Source: Trichoderma breve
Lineage: Eukaryota; Ascomycota; Sordariomycetes; Hypocreales; Hypocreaceae
Length of the DNA: 64,000 bases
Assembly: GCF_028502605.1 (NCBI RefSeq)
Contig: NC_079233.1
Span: forward strand, 4,216,001-4,280,000
Reading direction: 5' to 3'
The notes beneath the pieces were generated by a model. The model saw only the letters and a program-made list of their open reading frames with translations, did not search any database and was not told the origin of the DNA. This document shows, in pieces, positions 45,017-56,766 of this stretch (positions are counted from its first letter, which is position 1; each line of letters begins with the position of its first letter). Both the position numbers and the translations under genes were made by a program.

Positions 45017-46195
45017 CTACTGCAAGTTGGCAAAGCCCATTGTTCCATCGTCGACGTTGTGGTCAATGTATTTGCCCTGGAAGAACGCCTGTCCAACCAA
45101 CCACTGGCTACCAAACTCACTCGTCCCGTGGATACTAGCTGTGCAGTTGTTGCCATTTTGGCTGAATGCCAGGGCCTCGGGCAAGATGTTGAAGTTGTTG
45201 CCGCCGAATGCCAATCCAATGGTGGGCGGCGCATCACAGGCGTAGTAGCCAGTGATGCCATTGCTGTTTGTCACAGCTTGGATGCCCGCCTTCTGGAACA
45301 GCGTCTTGACCTGTGAAGTAGGCCCGAAAATGACAGTCGTGCCGGAGTCTGTGATGATGGAGGCGCTGCGCTGAACCGTCGCGCCGTTCACCGTGACATC
45401 GCCAGTGACGATCCACTCGTCGCTGGCTGAGACTGAAGTCAGGCTGCCGCTGAAGGTGTCCGTCGCAACAGAACCATAGTAGAGCGTGCCGGTCTCGTCC
45501 GCGTTGAGCGCCAGCCCGAAGCGGCAGGATGACAGCGTTCCTTGGTCGCAGAGACTCTGGAAGAATGGCGTCTGGCCGAGAGCACTGCTATCGATGCCTG
45601 CGTAGCCGATGAGGCCGTCGTGAGGGAAAGTCGGCGGTGACTTGGGGCTAGTGATGGCTCCAAGGTACTGCTGGGAGACGGTCAGGTTGGCGCCGTGTTG
45701 AGTGATGACATCTCGGTAAACTTGGCCCGACGCCTGCTGTTGGTCAGTAACCACGACATTTTCGGTAACTGATGTTTATTTTCCACTTGCAGACAAAGTT
45801 CCAGATCCATCAGGATTCGTCGTGGCGTATGAAATTCGGAAGGTCTTCTTGGTGTTGACCGAGCTGGAGCCAGGCTTGTAAATGCCCGGGTTCAAGATGG
45901 CGTCAGCGGAGCCGGTATCAATTAGGATCTCCAGGTTGGAGCTGCCACCGATGGTGAAATTGGAGAACCAGAAGCCCTAAGTATATTAGCATTTCAAACT
46001 GACATAATAGTATCGTAGGGATTCAATTACCTGGTCAGCCCAGAGATCCGCTGTTCCTTGCACCAGCCGTCCCTTTGCTGTGGCAATGCTTTTCGCAGCC
46101 ACGGCATCGACCTTCTTGAAGTGCAGAGGATGCGAGAAGTCGGCCTGGACAGCTTGAATAGCCGCCAACAGCGACAGCACCGTTTTGAATGACAT
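45017..46195 (-). CDS. Secreted pepsin-like aspartic protease (A1 family) with a GC...AG intron
   Basis: Three exons (46195..46031, 45976..45791, 45736..45017) give about 356 residues. The protein has a signal peptide (FKTVLSLLAAIQAVQA), a propeptide with dibasic-poor sequence, then the two catalytic aspartates in ILIDTGSADAIL and SIITDSGTTVIFGP. The C-terminal WLVGQAFFQGKYIDHN block is the usual A1 ending. It would be an extracellular or vacuolar acid protease. Intron 2 is non-canonical but of a well-known kind: donor GCAAGT at 45790 and acceptor CAACAG at 45737, joining GSGTLS to QASGQVYRDV. Moving the acceptor to the next CAG removes one Gln and is equally good. No GT donor before the in-frame TAA restores the frame with a consensus site. 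Confidence 0.87.
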
Positions 46196-48075
46196 GGTGG
46201 ACTAATTCTCAGAGCAACTTGAACCAACACAACAGATGGCAAGTAATTGTCGGTAAGGACAATGCGGGACCATCCTACGTACATATAGTACCCCTTATAG
46301 GATGCATAAATTTTCGTGAATCGTTACACCGTGTATCCTGAGGGGTACTTTCACATGCATTCATGCTGACCTTCTCAATTGAGTGTTTCACGGCCGCTGC
46401 AGCGTCGCATTGTAAACAAAGCGACGATCAACTAGGCTCAGATCAGCGATGGAGCTATCGTGAGTCTTCGGCGATCCATAATAACGTGACCGAAGCTTTC
46501 AAACGTTCCCGGTTTATCCGTTTCCAAAAAGGAAAATAAATAAATTAGAGAGTCGAGATCTTTTGTAGATCAAGATTCTAAGATATTATTGGGTAATTCA
46601 GTCCTATATTCGTAACAAGGGATGGATAGCCGAATGCATCAATGAAGGAGTGTGTGGCTGATGTCAGGATACTAGTGAACACGCCCTATAACTTCTGTTG
46701 ATTCACACCTCATTCGCCCAAATCGTTGAGATGTCTGATTCGCGCTCATTGTCCTCTAGTTGCCTCGAAACCATTTTTGAAGCTTCGTAACAGCATTCTA
46801 GGCCAAGTCACGATAGATTCCGCGCATTGCTGAATTACATGAGCCTATATTCCTAAGGCCCTGATCAGGATTCAAGACGACTTACTTTGACAATCACCAG
46901 TGTTTCCTCTCCAATGACTTACCCTACGTGCAATGGTAATTGCGCCTTGTAACATCGGAGCTTCTGGGTGATTGCGCAATCCAGGATATTCTCCCCGAAG
47001 ATAGAGGCATTTACAACATGGAGATAACATCATGGGAAGTGATACGAAGACGGTTTTACTAGCTACCTACCTAGTATGTTATGGAGCAGGTACACAAGTC
47101 CACAGCGCAGTCGCGGGAATGCACGAGGCTGCTGATACCACAAATGGAATGAAGCTCTTGCCAATCAATTAAAGTAGCGGCTATAGTTCAGTGCAAATGT
47201 GTGTCATCTTTTTTTCTCTGTCACGAGGTTTTTCAGCGGATAGGGAGCTTATTTTATGCTCAGATGGATTTATGATTTTTACTATTTGCTTCCATTCACA
47301 AGCCGGGGTGTAGAAGTGGAATGCAATGGGTAAATTTGTCGAGGGTGAAACCCGAAAATTCTGCGGTTCTTGATCATATATGCTCAGTATGGCTAAAAAT
47401 GGCTTCAAAATGCAAGATAGACCCCTAATGTAGATACTTCATAGACCAATGAGCAAATAACGACATATTTAGACGTAGAATAAGAGTGAACCACACAACG
47501 AAACCTCAGAGTTTCTTCTTACTTCTCATCTTGTGCGCAAAGCTATTATTTTACTTGAGTGCCAAGAATAGACAACCTAGACTAACTCATTTATATTTCT
47601 AATCTTGTCATCTCAGTAAGTTCGACACTTGAGTTCAACGATAATTCCTGTAATGGATGAATGTGCAATTTTCTCCTTGTGTCAAAGCTGATACTGATGC
47701 GACACAATATTGGGACTAGGCATCGGTCCGCCAATCACCAATCAGGCTTCCATAATCCTTGACGTTGAGCCTCACCGTAACCGCCCGCAAATAGGTCATT
47801 TTCTCTAGCATTACTTTCTCCTCTCTCAAATCTTGTTGCGACTGAAGGATATTCGAGATATGACCACAATTTTTGGCCACAGACTCGATCGCACCTAGGT
47901 CAACGTGATGCAAATCGCTTCAACTGGTTGCGAGGACCGCGGTTGCTCAGTTTTCTCGTTCCGCCAGTTAACCACAGCTTCCTACAGCTACAAGGCCCCA
48001 ATGAGTACAATAAATCACTCGGAATGCGACATTAGCTTTAGCTGTTATCCACGCCACATCTAGCATCAGCCAAAT
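46196..48075. other. Intergenic region, no supported gene
   Basis: About 1.9 kb between the divergent starts of the protease and the NLR-like gene, so both promoters lie here. A 65-codon minus-strand frame at 47716..47913 has a helical, charged composition (QQDLREEKVMLEKM) and could be a terminal exon of a small gene. No upstream exon could be connected. Confidence 0.4.
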
Positions 48076-51000
48076 ATGTCGGTTTCTTCGGGCCCTCCCT
48101 CATCAAGCGGCTCTGAATACACCTACCATCGCCCATCTCATCGGAGGGACTTTCAGATAGCTATTATTTGTGCCTTACCACTCGAATACGATGCCGCCAC
48201 GCTTATCGTTGACGAATTCTGGGACCAGGATGGTAAACAATATGGGCGAACATCTGGGGATACCAACATATATAGAAATGGGAGGATTGGCATGCACAAC
48301 GTGGTGCTCATGCTTCTGCCAAATATGGGCAAGGCCGCAGTCGCTGGTTCAGCAGCCAGCCTACGGACAAGCTATTCGAATTTGAGGATTGCGTTCCTCG
48401 TGGGAGTCTGTGGCGGGGTTCCTATCCTTGGTGCACATGAGGCACTCCTTGGCGATGTGGCTATTGGCGAGGCTATAATTCAGTATGATTTCGGCAGACA
48501 GTATCCAGGAGAATTCATCCCTAAGAATACAGCCGTGGCTACCCAGAGTCTACCGAACAAAGACATTCGCACCCTCCTCGCTTACTTTAAATCCGATACT
48601 GGGAAATTCGAGCTGCGACAGAATACCGCAAGGCATTTGAAAGCTTTGCAAGGTGCAGCTATTCTAAAGGAGTACCAGTACAGCTACCATTATCCTGGTT
48701 TTGCCGAAGATAAGCTCTTCGTCGCGACGTACCAACACAGGCACCGCGGAGGACCGTGGGGAGATTCATGTTGCGAAACTGAGAGCTATTGCGACAATGC
48801 CGCACAGTCATCCTGCTCTGAACTCGGGTGCGACGAGAAGAAACTAGTCGAGAGATACCGTTTGGAAAGAAAACGACACTTGTCATGGGAAGAGGCGCAA
48901 TGCCCAGATATTTTCATCGGGCGCGTTGCATCAGCGGATACGGTGATGAAGTCTGGCGATCATCGTGACCAAATCGCTAAACAATACGACATTATAGCCT
49001 TCGAAATGGAAGGGGCTGGCCTTTGGGACGAGTGCCCCTGTATCGTCGTTAAAGGCATTTGCGACTATGCCGATAGCCATAAAAACAAGATTTGGCAACC
49101 ATTTGCTGCAGCAACCGCAGCAGCTGCCGTCAAAGCTATGTTAGTACGATACACCATAGAAGATCATGCTCAACTATCTTTATCTAGTGCTGGTGAGATT
49201 GAAAATACCGTTTACTGGAATAACCATGTTAACATGGCGTTAGGTTCTACTCAGCATGGCCAGATCGTTCCCGCACGATATGAGATAACCCATTATGATG
49301 CGCAAAAAGCATCATCTGCCTCTATACCCGACACCACAAAGTCGAATGCGATTCAAACACTGCGGGATAGCATTTTTGAATTTCAGAGGGTACTTACTGA
49401 TGACCAACAACGCGAATTACAAGGCATCAAGGTGGTGCCAGATGCAATTGCCGTCCTGGTATTTACTGCTGAGCTCGACTCGCTGAATAGGAACAGAAAG
49501 GGGCGTAGCATTGCCAGCAGACTCCATTCAATCTTACAGTCCGTTCGGGATTTTTCCGCGGCCATCGAAGCAGTTGATTCGACACACCTAGGAATCGCTT
49601 CCATCCTGTGGGGGAGTGTGAAACTGACAATGCTAGTAAGCCTATCCCTGAGATTGAAGTAGCTATTACCACATGGATACTTATGCCCTTAGGTGACTGT
49701 CAAATCCGTAACATATGACGAGGCTCTCTCGAAATTTTTCATGGACCTTGGCGGGTTATGCCCAAGGTGGACAGATTATCAAATATTCTATTCATCTTCA
49801 CCGCGCCTTCAAGATACCCTTTATGACTTCTATGCGTCGCTAATTCGCTGTTGCAAGCGCGCAGTAGAAACTGCTCAAAATTCTTGTAAGTTACCATGCT
49901 GCAAGCTGTCTCATCTTGTTAACAAGAGAAGGGCCGGGATACCTCTTCAGTTCCCCCCGAGAATCACTTGATCGGGAGTTTCAGCAGGATGCGGACGACA
50001 TTGAAAGACGTAGCAAATATGTCAAAGATGCGCTATCACTTGCCAAAACAGACGCACATTATCAAAACCAACAGCTTCAGAGCTTAAGAGGGGGGCTAGG
50101 TTCAAAGAAAATGAAGCGACCAAGAGCTTTTCGTCGAAAGGGAGAACGGCATGATAATATGGAGTCATGGCAGGCACAAAGTGACGAAAGACAAGCAAAG
50201 GAAAGAAAGCAGCGGCTACTCGACTCCTTGTCGACCCATGACTACTTGACTCCATTTAAACAAAGCTGTCGGAAGCGGTATAGCGGCACATTAGAGTGGT
50301 TTTTTCATACAGACGAGTTTAATATGTGGAACAAAGGCCGAGAGTTTCCTTTGCTGTGGTGCTCCGGAAAGAGTGAGTTTAAATTTTCTCGTTATACCGC
50401 GGTTGAAAGTCAAGTATGTTAACTATTTATAGTTGGTTCAGGTAAAACAACTCTTACGTGGGTACATCAAAACAATAACTTGCCAAGTATGTTGTCTAAC
50501 GAAAATCTATAGAGCGAGCGTCATCGAAAAACTCTTGACGGAGAAGCGCAGTCCGGATGTCTTCATCGGCTTCTTCTTCATACGATTTGATGATCGACAG
50601 TCATTAAACGCTGAGGTCATACTCAAGTCCATCGTTCGACAGATGCTAAATGTATCCAACGTTTATGAGAAGGTTGAAACACAATTGAATAATATGCAGC
50701 TCGACTTGGCGTCAGGGCTGAACGAAATTGCGAAATTACTGCGAAGTATAGCTGCACAATTCCAAAAGCTCTATATCGTGATTGATGGGCTGGACGAATG
50801 CACAAAATCGGAGCGCCACGATCTTCTTGAAATTCTCCACTCAGTTTTGAAAGTCAGATCGAACACAAAGCTCTTCCTCGCTGGTCGCGATAGTGTCTCC
50901 AGAGAGGTACAGATAGAATTTCCGACCCTGAAACAGATCCCCATGGACTGCTCGTCGGCTCTATCTGACATCGCGACGTACGTTGAAGGCATAGTGCAGG

Positions 51001-53995
51001 AAAAACTGAAAACCGAAGAGCTTATAGTTGGGGATCCCGACCTCATTGAAGATATTAAAGCAGCACTCTTAGACGGAGCAAATGGCATGTGAGTTGTTGC
51101 AGCTCAACAGATATTCATTCACTTTCTGACCTTTCCAGGTTTCTCTGGGTTGTCTTCCAAGTAAATGAGCTTTGTTTACAACATTGCGATGAGGACATCC
51201 GAACAGCTATTCAGAATTTCCCCAAGGACTTGGAGGAAACATTCAATCGGGCCATCGACCGAATTGTTTCCCGGGGGAACCAAGATATCGCAAAGCGTAT
51301 TCTCCGATGGGTTGCTGCTGCAAAAGAGCCCCTGTCCCTCGGCCAGCTAGAGGAAATCATCTTTGTTGAAGTCGGACAGGAATACTCAAAGACAGAGCGA
51401 CAATTTAATGGCATTGCACATATCAGCTCATGGTGTGAAAATCTCGTTCATATCGATGAGGAGCTGAAAACAGTTCAGTTTGTGCATCAAACTGTCCAGC
51501 AATTTTTCATTGAGAGGTCGTCTGATTCTCGACATAATCAGTTCTACATAAATCTCGAGGACGTCGATCACTATCTTGGCGAAATATGCGTAACTTATCT
51601 CAATTTTAATGATTTCAAAACAACTCTAGCCAGACGACAGCAACCATTGCCACCTATGCCGCCTATAGCTATGGCAGGGACAGCTTTGAGACCACAATGG
51701 AAGGCAGCCTTATCTATCCCTGCGCTCTTGAAGCTCAATTTAGACACCAGAGGAGGCTCAACAGCCTCCAATGCTATCGAGGCTTTGGCCACCTTTCAAC
51801 GAGAGGATACAGAGAGTGCAAGGGAGGGACTTCATGTTGGGCACCCTTTCCTACGATATGCGTCAATTCATTGGATTTCTCATACGACAATGTTTCAAAA
51901 AGAAAAGTCGAAGACCTGGAATTTGTGGGAAAGAATGATTGTTCAGGGACATGAACTCGTGAAGAAGCCATGGATCGAAAGGCCTTTCGATAAAAGCATC
52001 GGAGCTATACTGGACTGGAGCCAAAATTTTCACCACTATGCACTCATACGCCTTATTCTCCTCAGAGGCATGCTTTCACTCTCAGACCGAGGGCAAGTCA
52101 TGCAGAACGCAGCGGATCGTGAAGATATTATGTTGCTTGATATCTTTCTAGAGCGTGAAGAATCGGGCAGTATAATAATAGATCATGCTTGCGAAGTAGC
52201 AGCTAGGTGTGGCCGTCTCAATGCTCTGAAGAGACTCTTGGCTGCTGGAGCAGATGGCCAACCTGCTCTAGACGCCGCCGCTAGAATTGGCCACCAAACC
52301 ATCATTATGCACCTGTTATCTGTTGGTACAGATGGTCGTACTGCACTTAATACTGCTGCTCGGTATAAACACGCCCCTGCAGTCAAGTCCTTGTTAGATG
52401 CTGGTGTAGATGGTCTTCAATTATTACAGGACCTCATTGACGAGGCTCTTTTCAATGTGATTGATCAGGAGGGGGCTCGGGCCGTGATAGACAATCCTAA
52501 TAGTGATCATTACGCTATTAAGATCTTGATACAAGCTGGTGTAGACGGCCAACCTGTACTACAGACTGCTATCCAAGGAAGCTCTAGACTCACCATCACA
52601 CTCCTCCTGGCCGCTGGTGTAGATGGTCAGCCAGCACTACTTGCAGCTTCTAAATCTGGAGATCCAATTAACATAAGGCTGCTGTTAGCTGCCGGTGTGG
52701 ATGGTCAAGCTGTACTACAGACTGCTGCTAGAAAAGGGCATCAGGATATCGTCAAGTCTTTATTAGCTGCTGGTGCAAGTGGCCGGGCTGCCCTACTTAG
52801 TGCTTCTAACAACGGCGATCTAGATGCGATCAAGGGCCTCTTAGCAGCTGGTGTAGATGGTCAAGAGGCATTGCGGACTGCAATCAAAGGAGGCGATTTG
52901 CATATTATCAAGTCTTTGTTAACCGCTGGTGTGGACGGTCAGATCCCTCTACAGACCGCTGTTAAAAGTGGCAATGGAGATGTCATCAAGTGCCTCTTGG
53001 CTACCGGCGTAGATGGTCAGCCTATACTACAGGCCGCTGCCGAGAATGACGATCTACACATCATAAAGCTACTCCTAGCAAATGGTGTAGATGTTCAAGC
53101 AGCACTGTTCGCTGCGGCTAAAGATGGTTGTTTAGTCGTCATTGGGAAATTTTTGGCCGCTGGTGTTCAGATGAGCGCACTCACCTCACGTTCACCGACG
53201 GGCCAATCTCTCCTACAGGTTGCTGCTCAATGGGGCCATATCAATATTGTTGACAGCCTGTTGGCCTCTGGATCTGAATCATATGTAGGCTCTACATGGC
53301 ATATCCAATCCGGTCTATACGCCGCTTCTCGCTGGGGACATCTTGATATTGTTGAGAGGCTTTTGGGTGCTGGAGCTTCTGTAGATGATCAATCTATATG
53401 GGGTAATCAATCTGCGTTGCATGCCGCTTCCGAAGGAGGTCATCTCGATGTCATAGAGAGACTCTTAGCTGCCGGATCTCAAGTAAATTCATACCATACA
53501 TGGGGTGGTCAGTCCGCTTTAGAAGCTGCTTCTGGTAGAGGCCATCTTGGTGTTGTGGAAAGGCTCTTGGCTGCCGGAGCTAAAGTAAATACTAATGACA
53601 CACCAGAAAACCCAACCGCCTTACAAGCCGCTTGTCAAAGTGGCCATCTTGATGTCGTTAAGAGGCTGTTAGCTGCTGGAGCTGAGGTAGACGAGAATGG
53701 AATGTCGGGAAATGCTTTAGAAGCTGCTTCTGAAGGCGGCCATCTTGACGTTGTTGAGACGCTTCTGGCTGCTGGATTTGAGGTAAACACACCCAAAAAC
53801 AGATGGAGGGGCCGGATTGCCTTGCAAGCTGCTTCTCGAGGGGGTCATCTCAAAGTTGTCGAAAGACTCTTAGCTGCTGGGGCCGATGTAAATGCGGCTG
53901 CTGGATCAAAAGCTCAAACTGCTTTGCAAATTGCTGCTAAGGGTGGACATACGAGAATTGTTTCACGATTGAAGCAAGCAGGCGCGAAAGAGTAG
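48076..53995 (+). CDS. NLR-like protein: nucleoside-phosphorylase domain, NACHT ATPase, ankyrin repeats
   Basis: Six exons (48076..49635, 49693..49885, 49932..50372, 50433..50457, 50513..51088, 51139..53995) encode 1,883 residues. Residues about 25-360 are a PNP/UDP-phosphorylase-like domain (FQIAIICALPLEYDAA; FLVGVCGGVP; IIAFEMEGAGLWDE; VVKGICDYADSHKN). A helical STAND N-terminal region follows to about 700. The NACHT domain has Walker A GSGKTTL near 733 and Walker B LYIVIDGLDEC near 830. From about 1280 to the end there are some twenty ankyrin-type repeats, the first dozen of only about 26 residues and the last eight of about 34. The arrangement matches fungal NOD-like receptors of non-self recognition. 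Intron 2 (46 nt, GTAAGT...GAAG) is the least certain junction. The repeat array is the presumed ligand sensor. Confidence 0.9.
52186..53992 (+). repeat. Coding ankyrin repeat array, two period classes
   Basis: About twenty tandem units within the NLR-like gene. Units in 52260-53160 have a 78-nt period (26 residues) with the recurring phrase LLAAGVDGQ. Units in 53180-53990 have a period near 102 nt (34 residues) with GHLDVVERLLAAGA. Nucleotide similarity between adjacent units is high (for example the recurring gctggtgtagatggtca), indicating recent duplication or conversion. Confidence 0.85.
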
Positions 53996-54435
53996 AATAT
54001 CACGTACTTAGCATCAAAATACTAAGAATGTACTAGATAGATTATTGACGTTAGCAGCCAAATACGATGCTTGTTGCAAGCTACCCTAGTGGTCGAAGGT
54101 GGTTGTAGTATGTGAATGATATGATTAGCTGCTAGTGTTGTCACACACATTTATTCTCCTAGACTGTTATCGGGATATTGCTGTCTCTGCGGAGTACATG
54201 ACGCAGTCTTTGGTTCAGTTTCTCATCTCAACTGGTTACTTGATTTGCAATATTATAAGAATACATGTACTTTGTAATCCCACTTCGTTTCCCGGAACCC
54301 GTATCTATTATTATCGACCGATATACCAAATTATAACTCGTTAAATACTCCTGATAATACAGAAAATTTTCCTCCTTGCGGAATTGAACCATATACACAC
54401 ATGTTTTTTTTGTCCGTCAATTTATTTTTTCCCCT
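53996..54435. other. Convergent intergenic spacer
   Basis: About 440 bases between the convergent ends of the NLR-like and methyltransferase genes. AT-rich, no gene seen. Confidence 0.5.
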
Positions 54436-56010
54436 CTAGGTCATCATGGTATTTGATTGCTCTCCCACAAACGGCTTTCTCCCCCACACCACGAACACGG
54501 GCATGTAAGCATGCACCCGCGGGTCCGCCAGTTCCTCTCGGATCTTGACCAGAGAGAGCTAAAAATGAGAGTAAAATGAAGTCAGCGAATGGCCTGACGT
54601 CAAGTTCACCACGGCAGGGTTCACCTGCAAGTACATGCATGGCGCAGCGGCGGTTGGTAAGACGATGAAGAAAAATATTGGAGCCCTGGTACTGACCTCA
54701 ATCTCAGCCGGGGTCCGGCCAAACACTTTGTTCATGAGCTGGACGGAGAAGCCATTGAGTCCCTGCGAAAAGTTCTCTCCCCACATGCGTCCAATCTCCT
54801 TGAGGCGCTCGTCCTTGGGCCACGGGTTCATGGGCATCTTGAAGATGAGCTGTTGCACGTCAACGAAGCCGACGCTCTCGAATACCTCCTTGAGGGTGGA
54901 GCCCAGGATGGCAGGGCGCTGGAAGTCCTCGGCGGCGACTCGCATCTCGTGGAGCCAAGTGCACATTGGCCCGGCTGGGTCCAGCGTGCCGTCGTCACAT
55001 GCGAAGACGGCCTCGACCTCCTGGGACTCCAACCAACCGCCGGGCTCGAGGGTTTGGAAGGCCTGCTCGGCGACTTCTTTCTGGAAATTGCCCCAGCTGC
55101 CCGCAGTGAGCCGGGTATGTATGTAGCCAAACTTGTCCGTGTAGTCCCATGTCTCTCTTCTGCAAAGGCGCGCGGGAAAAACGAGTTAGTGTGGGTTTTG
55201 CTGACTAGAGCTCTCTTGTCTCTCTCACTCGCGAAATTCTGTTTTGGTCATGACCTACGCGTCGTCGACATAAAACTTGACGTTTGGAGGCACCATGTCG
55301 GGCTGGATCGGCGAGAGGTCTATGCCGACAACCTCGGACGAGGGGAATAGGTCGCCCATCTCGATGGCCCAATCGCCAACACCCGTGGCGACATCGAGGA
55401 TGAACTGCGGAGGCTTCGCCGGCGAGAGCGGGGCAAAGTACAGCCTGCCCTCGAAGAGGTTCTTGATAATGGGGCCCTGGAACGCAAGTCGTTCCTGTTC
55501 AGGAATATCGTTGGGGTAGGCATATGCTGCGGGCACTGCGGTCAGCTTTGGCTTGATGCAGATGCAGACAAAAGATAACGGGACATGTAAACGAGGGGAC
55601 GAGGGGGAGGGGTTGGAGCATAGCCTACATCCTGCTCGGTATGCGTGATAGGTGCGGCCAAACTCGTGTGGATAGTCTCTCACGCTCTCGGACAGCGACA
55701 TGGAGCCGTCGTCTCTAATGCAAGCACGGGTTAGAGGTCTGCGGGCACGGCGAAGATGTCACAATCCGCGTACACTAGTCCCGACGGTGACTGCACGATG
55801 TCGCGTAAGTATCGCATCCAACAACATGATATGTGTGAGGATGGAGCAGGGCCGCAGCCAATAGCTAGCAGCCACGGATCCAGCAGAGATGCGGCAACCT
55901 ACATCGGGCTCAATAAAATTGGAGACGTCAAAGGTGAACTGAAAGTTCTTGAGGTCGAGCAGAGAGTTTCGATTGGGGTTATCACCCCCATTGTTTCCGG
56001 AGGTTCCCAT
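54436..56010 (-). CDS. LaeA-like SAM-dependent methyltransferase
   Basis: Five exons (56010..55899, 55712..55629, 55526..55259, 55159..54697, 54558..54436) give 349 residues. Motif I reads ILDVATGVGDWAIEMGD, followed by VVGIDLSPIQPDMVPPNVKF and YVDDA, and later FGYIHTR and LEPGGWLESQE, as in the fungal LaeA/UMTA-type methyltransferases. Some members are global regulators of secondary metabolism; most are unassigned and many sit in biosynthetic clusters and act as tailoring enzymes. Introns 1-4 (186, 102, 99 and 138 nt) are all longer than those elsewhere in the window. An in-frame ATG at 56028 would add six residues. It is co-directional with the P450 gene 756 bases upstream, so it may tailor the same product; that is inference. 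Confidence 0.87.
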
Positions 56011-56766
56011 TGCGCAGGTACTGTACAATCTGTGTCAAGTTGATTTCACGGCAGTGGTTTGATGGAGATGGTGATGGGACTGGCAACTGAAACGAAACCA
56101 CCACAAGGGGCACCATTTTAAACAAGCTGAGAATCCGCTAGCCAGGGGGGCTTTTTCTCAGCTGCAAAGAGGCCAGTCAACAGTGGGGCAGCGACGGGCA
56201 AATCCGTACAGTCCGACAGGCCGCAAGCACGAGACGAAGGGCAGAGCGAGAAATGAATCCGGGGTTTATACAGTGGCTTTCAGCCCGAGAGAAGGGCTAT
56301 CCGTTTCTGGTTACCAGCACTAAAGTAGAACAAAATTTCACACCGCCAGACACTGCGGGACAGGGTTTGGAGAGCCCTTAAGCCTGGTAACCAATGGGAG
56401 GCAATCGTAGGATTTGAGGCGGCACATGTCTTACTTGCGAGCTCAAAATATCACTGGCTGCCAAGCTCTTGGAATCAGCACGGGTTGTCGAATCCGGGAT
56501 ACTGGGAATGATTAGCTAATGGCCAGTGACAGACTCTCCCCGCAATAAAATTAGAAGCCGCTTTTCACAAGCAGGCAAAAGTTAGTTGGGTCCATGGATG
56601 TTTGAGAATTTGGCAGCTAACATAGTAGCTACTTCGTACAAGCTGCCCGCGGATCTTCTCTCGAGTTGCGCGAAATTGCGCTCTATTTTGTCACGGCGGG
56701 CGCGGCGGCCCCTAGCAAAGAATCCAAGTCAGGGGAATCATCATCATATCATAGTATCATAGCTAC
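56011..56766. promoter_or_regulatory. Spacer between P450 and methyltransferase genes
   Basis: About 750 bases containing the methyltransferase promoter and the P450 3' end. No gene or clear operator was recognised. Confidence 0.35.

Noticed and set aside
54375..54400. Reverse-strand ggttcaattcc word resembling a tRNA T-loop
   Set aside because: The flanking bases do not form the T stem and no other tRNA arms are present.
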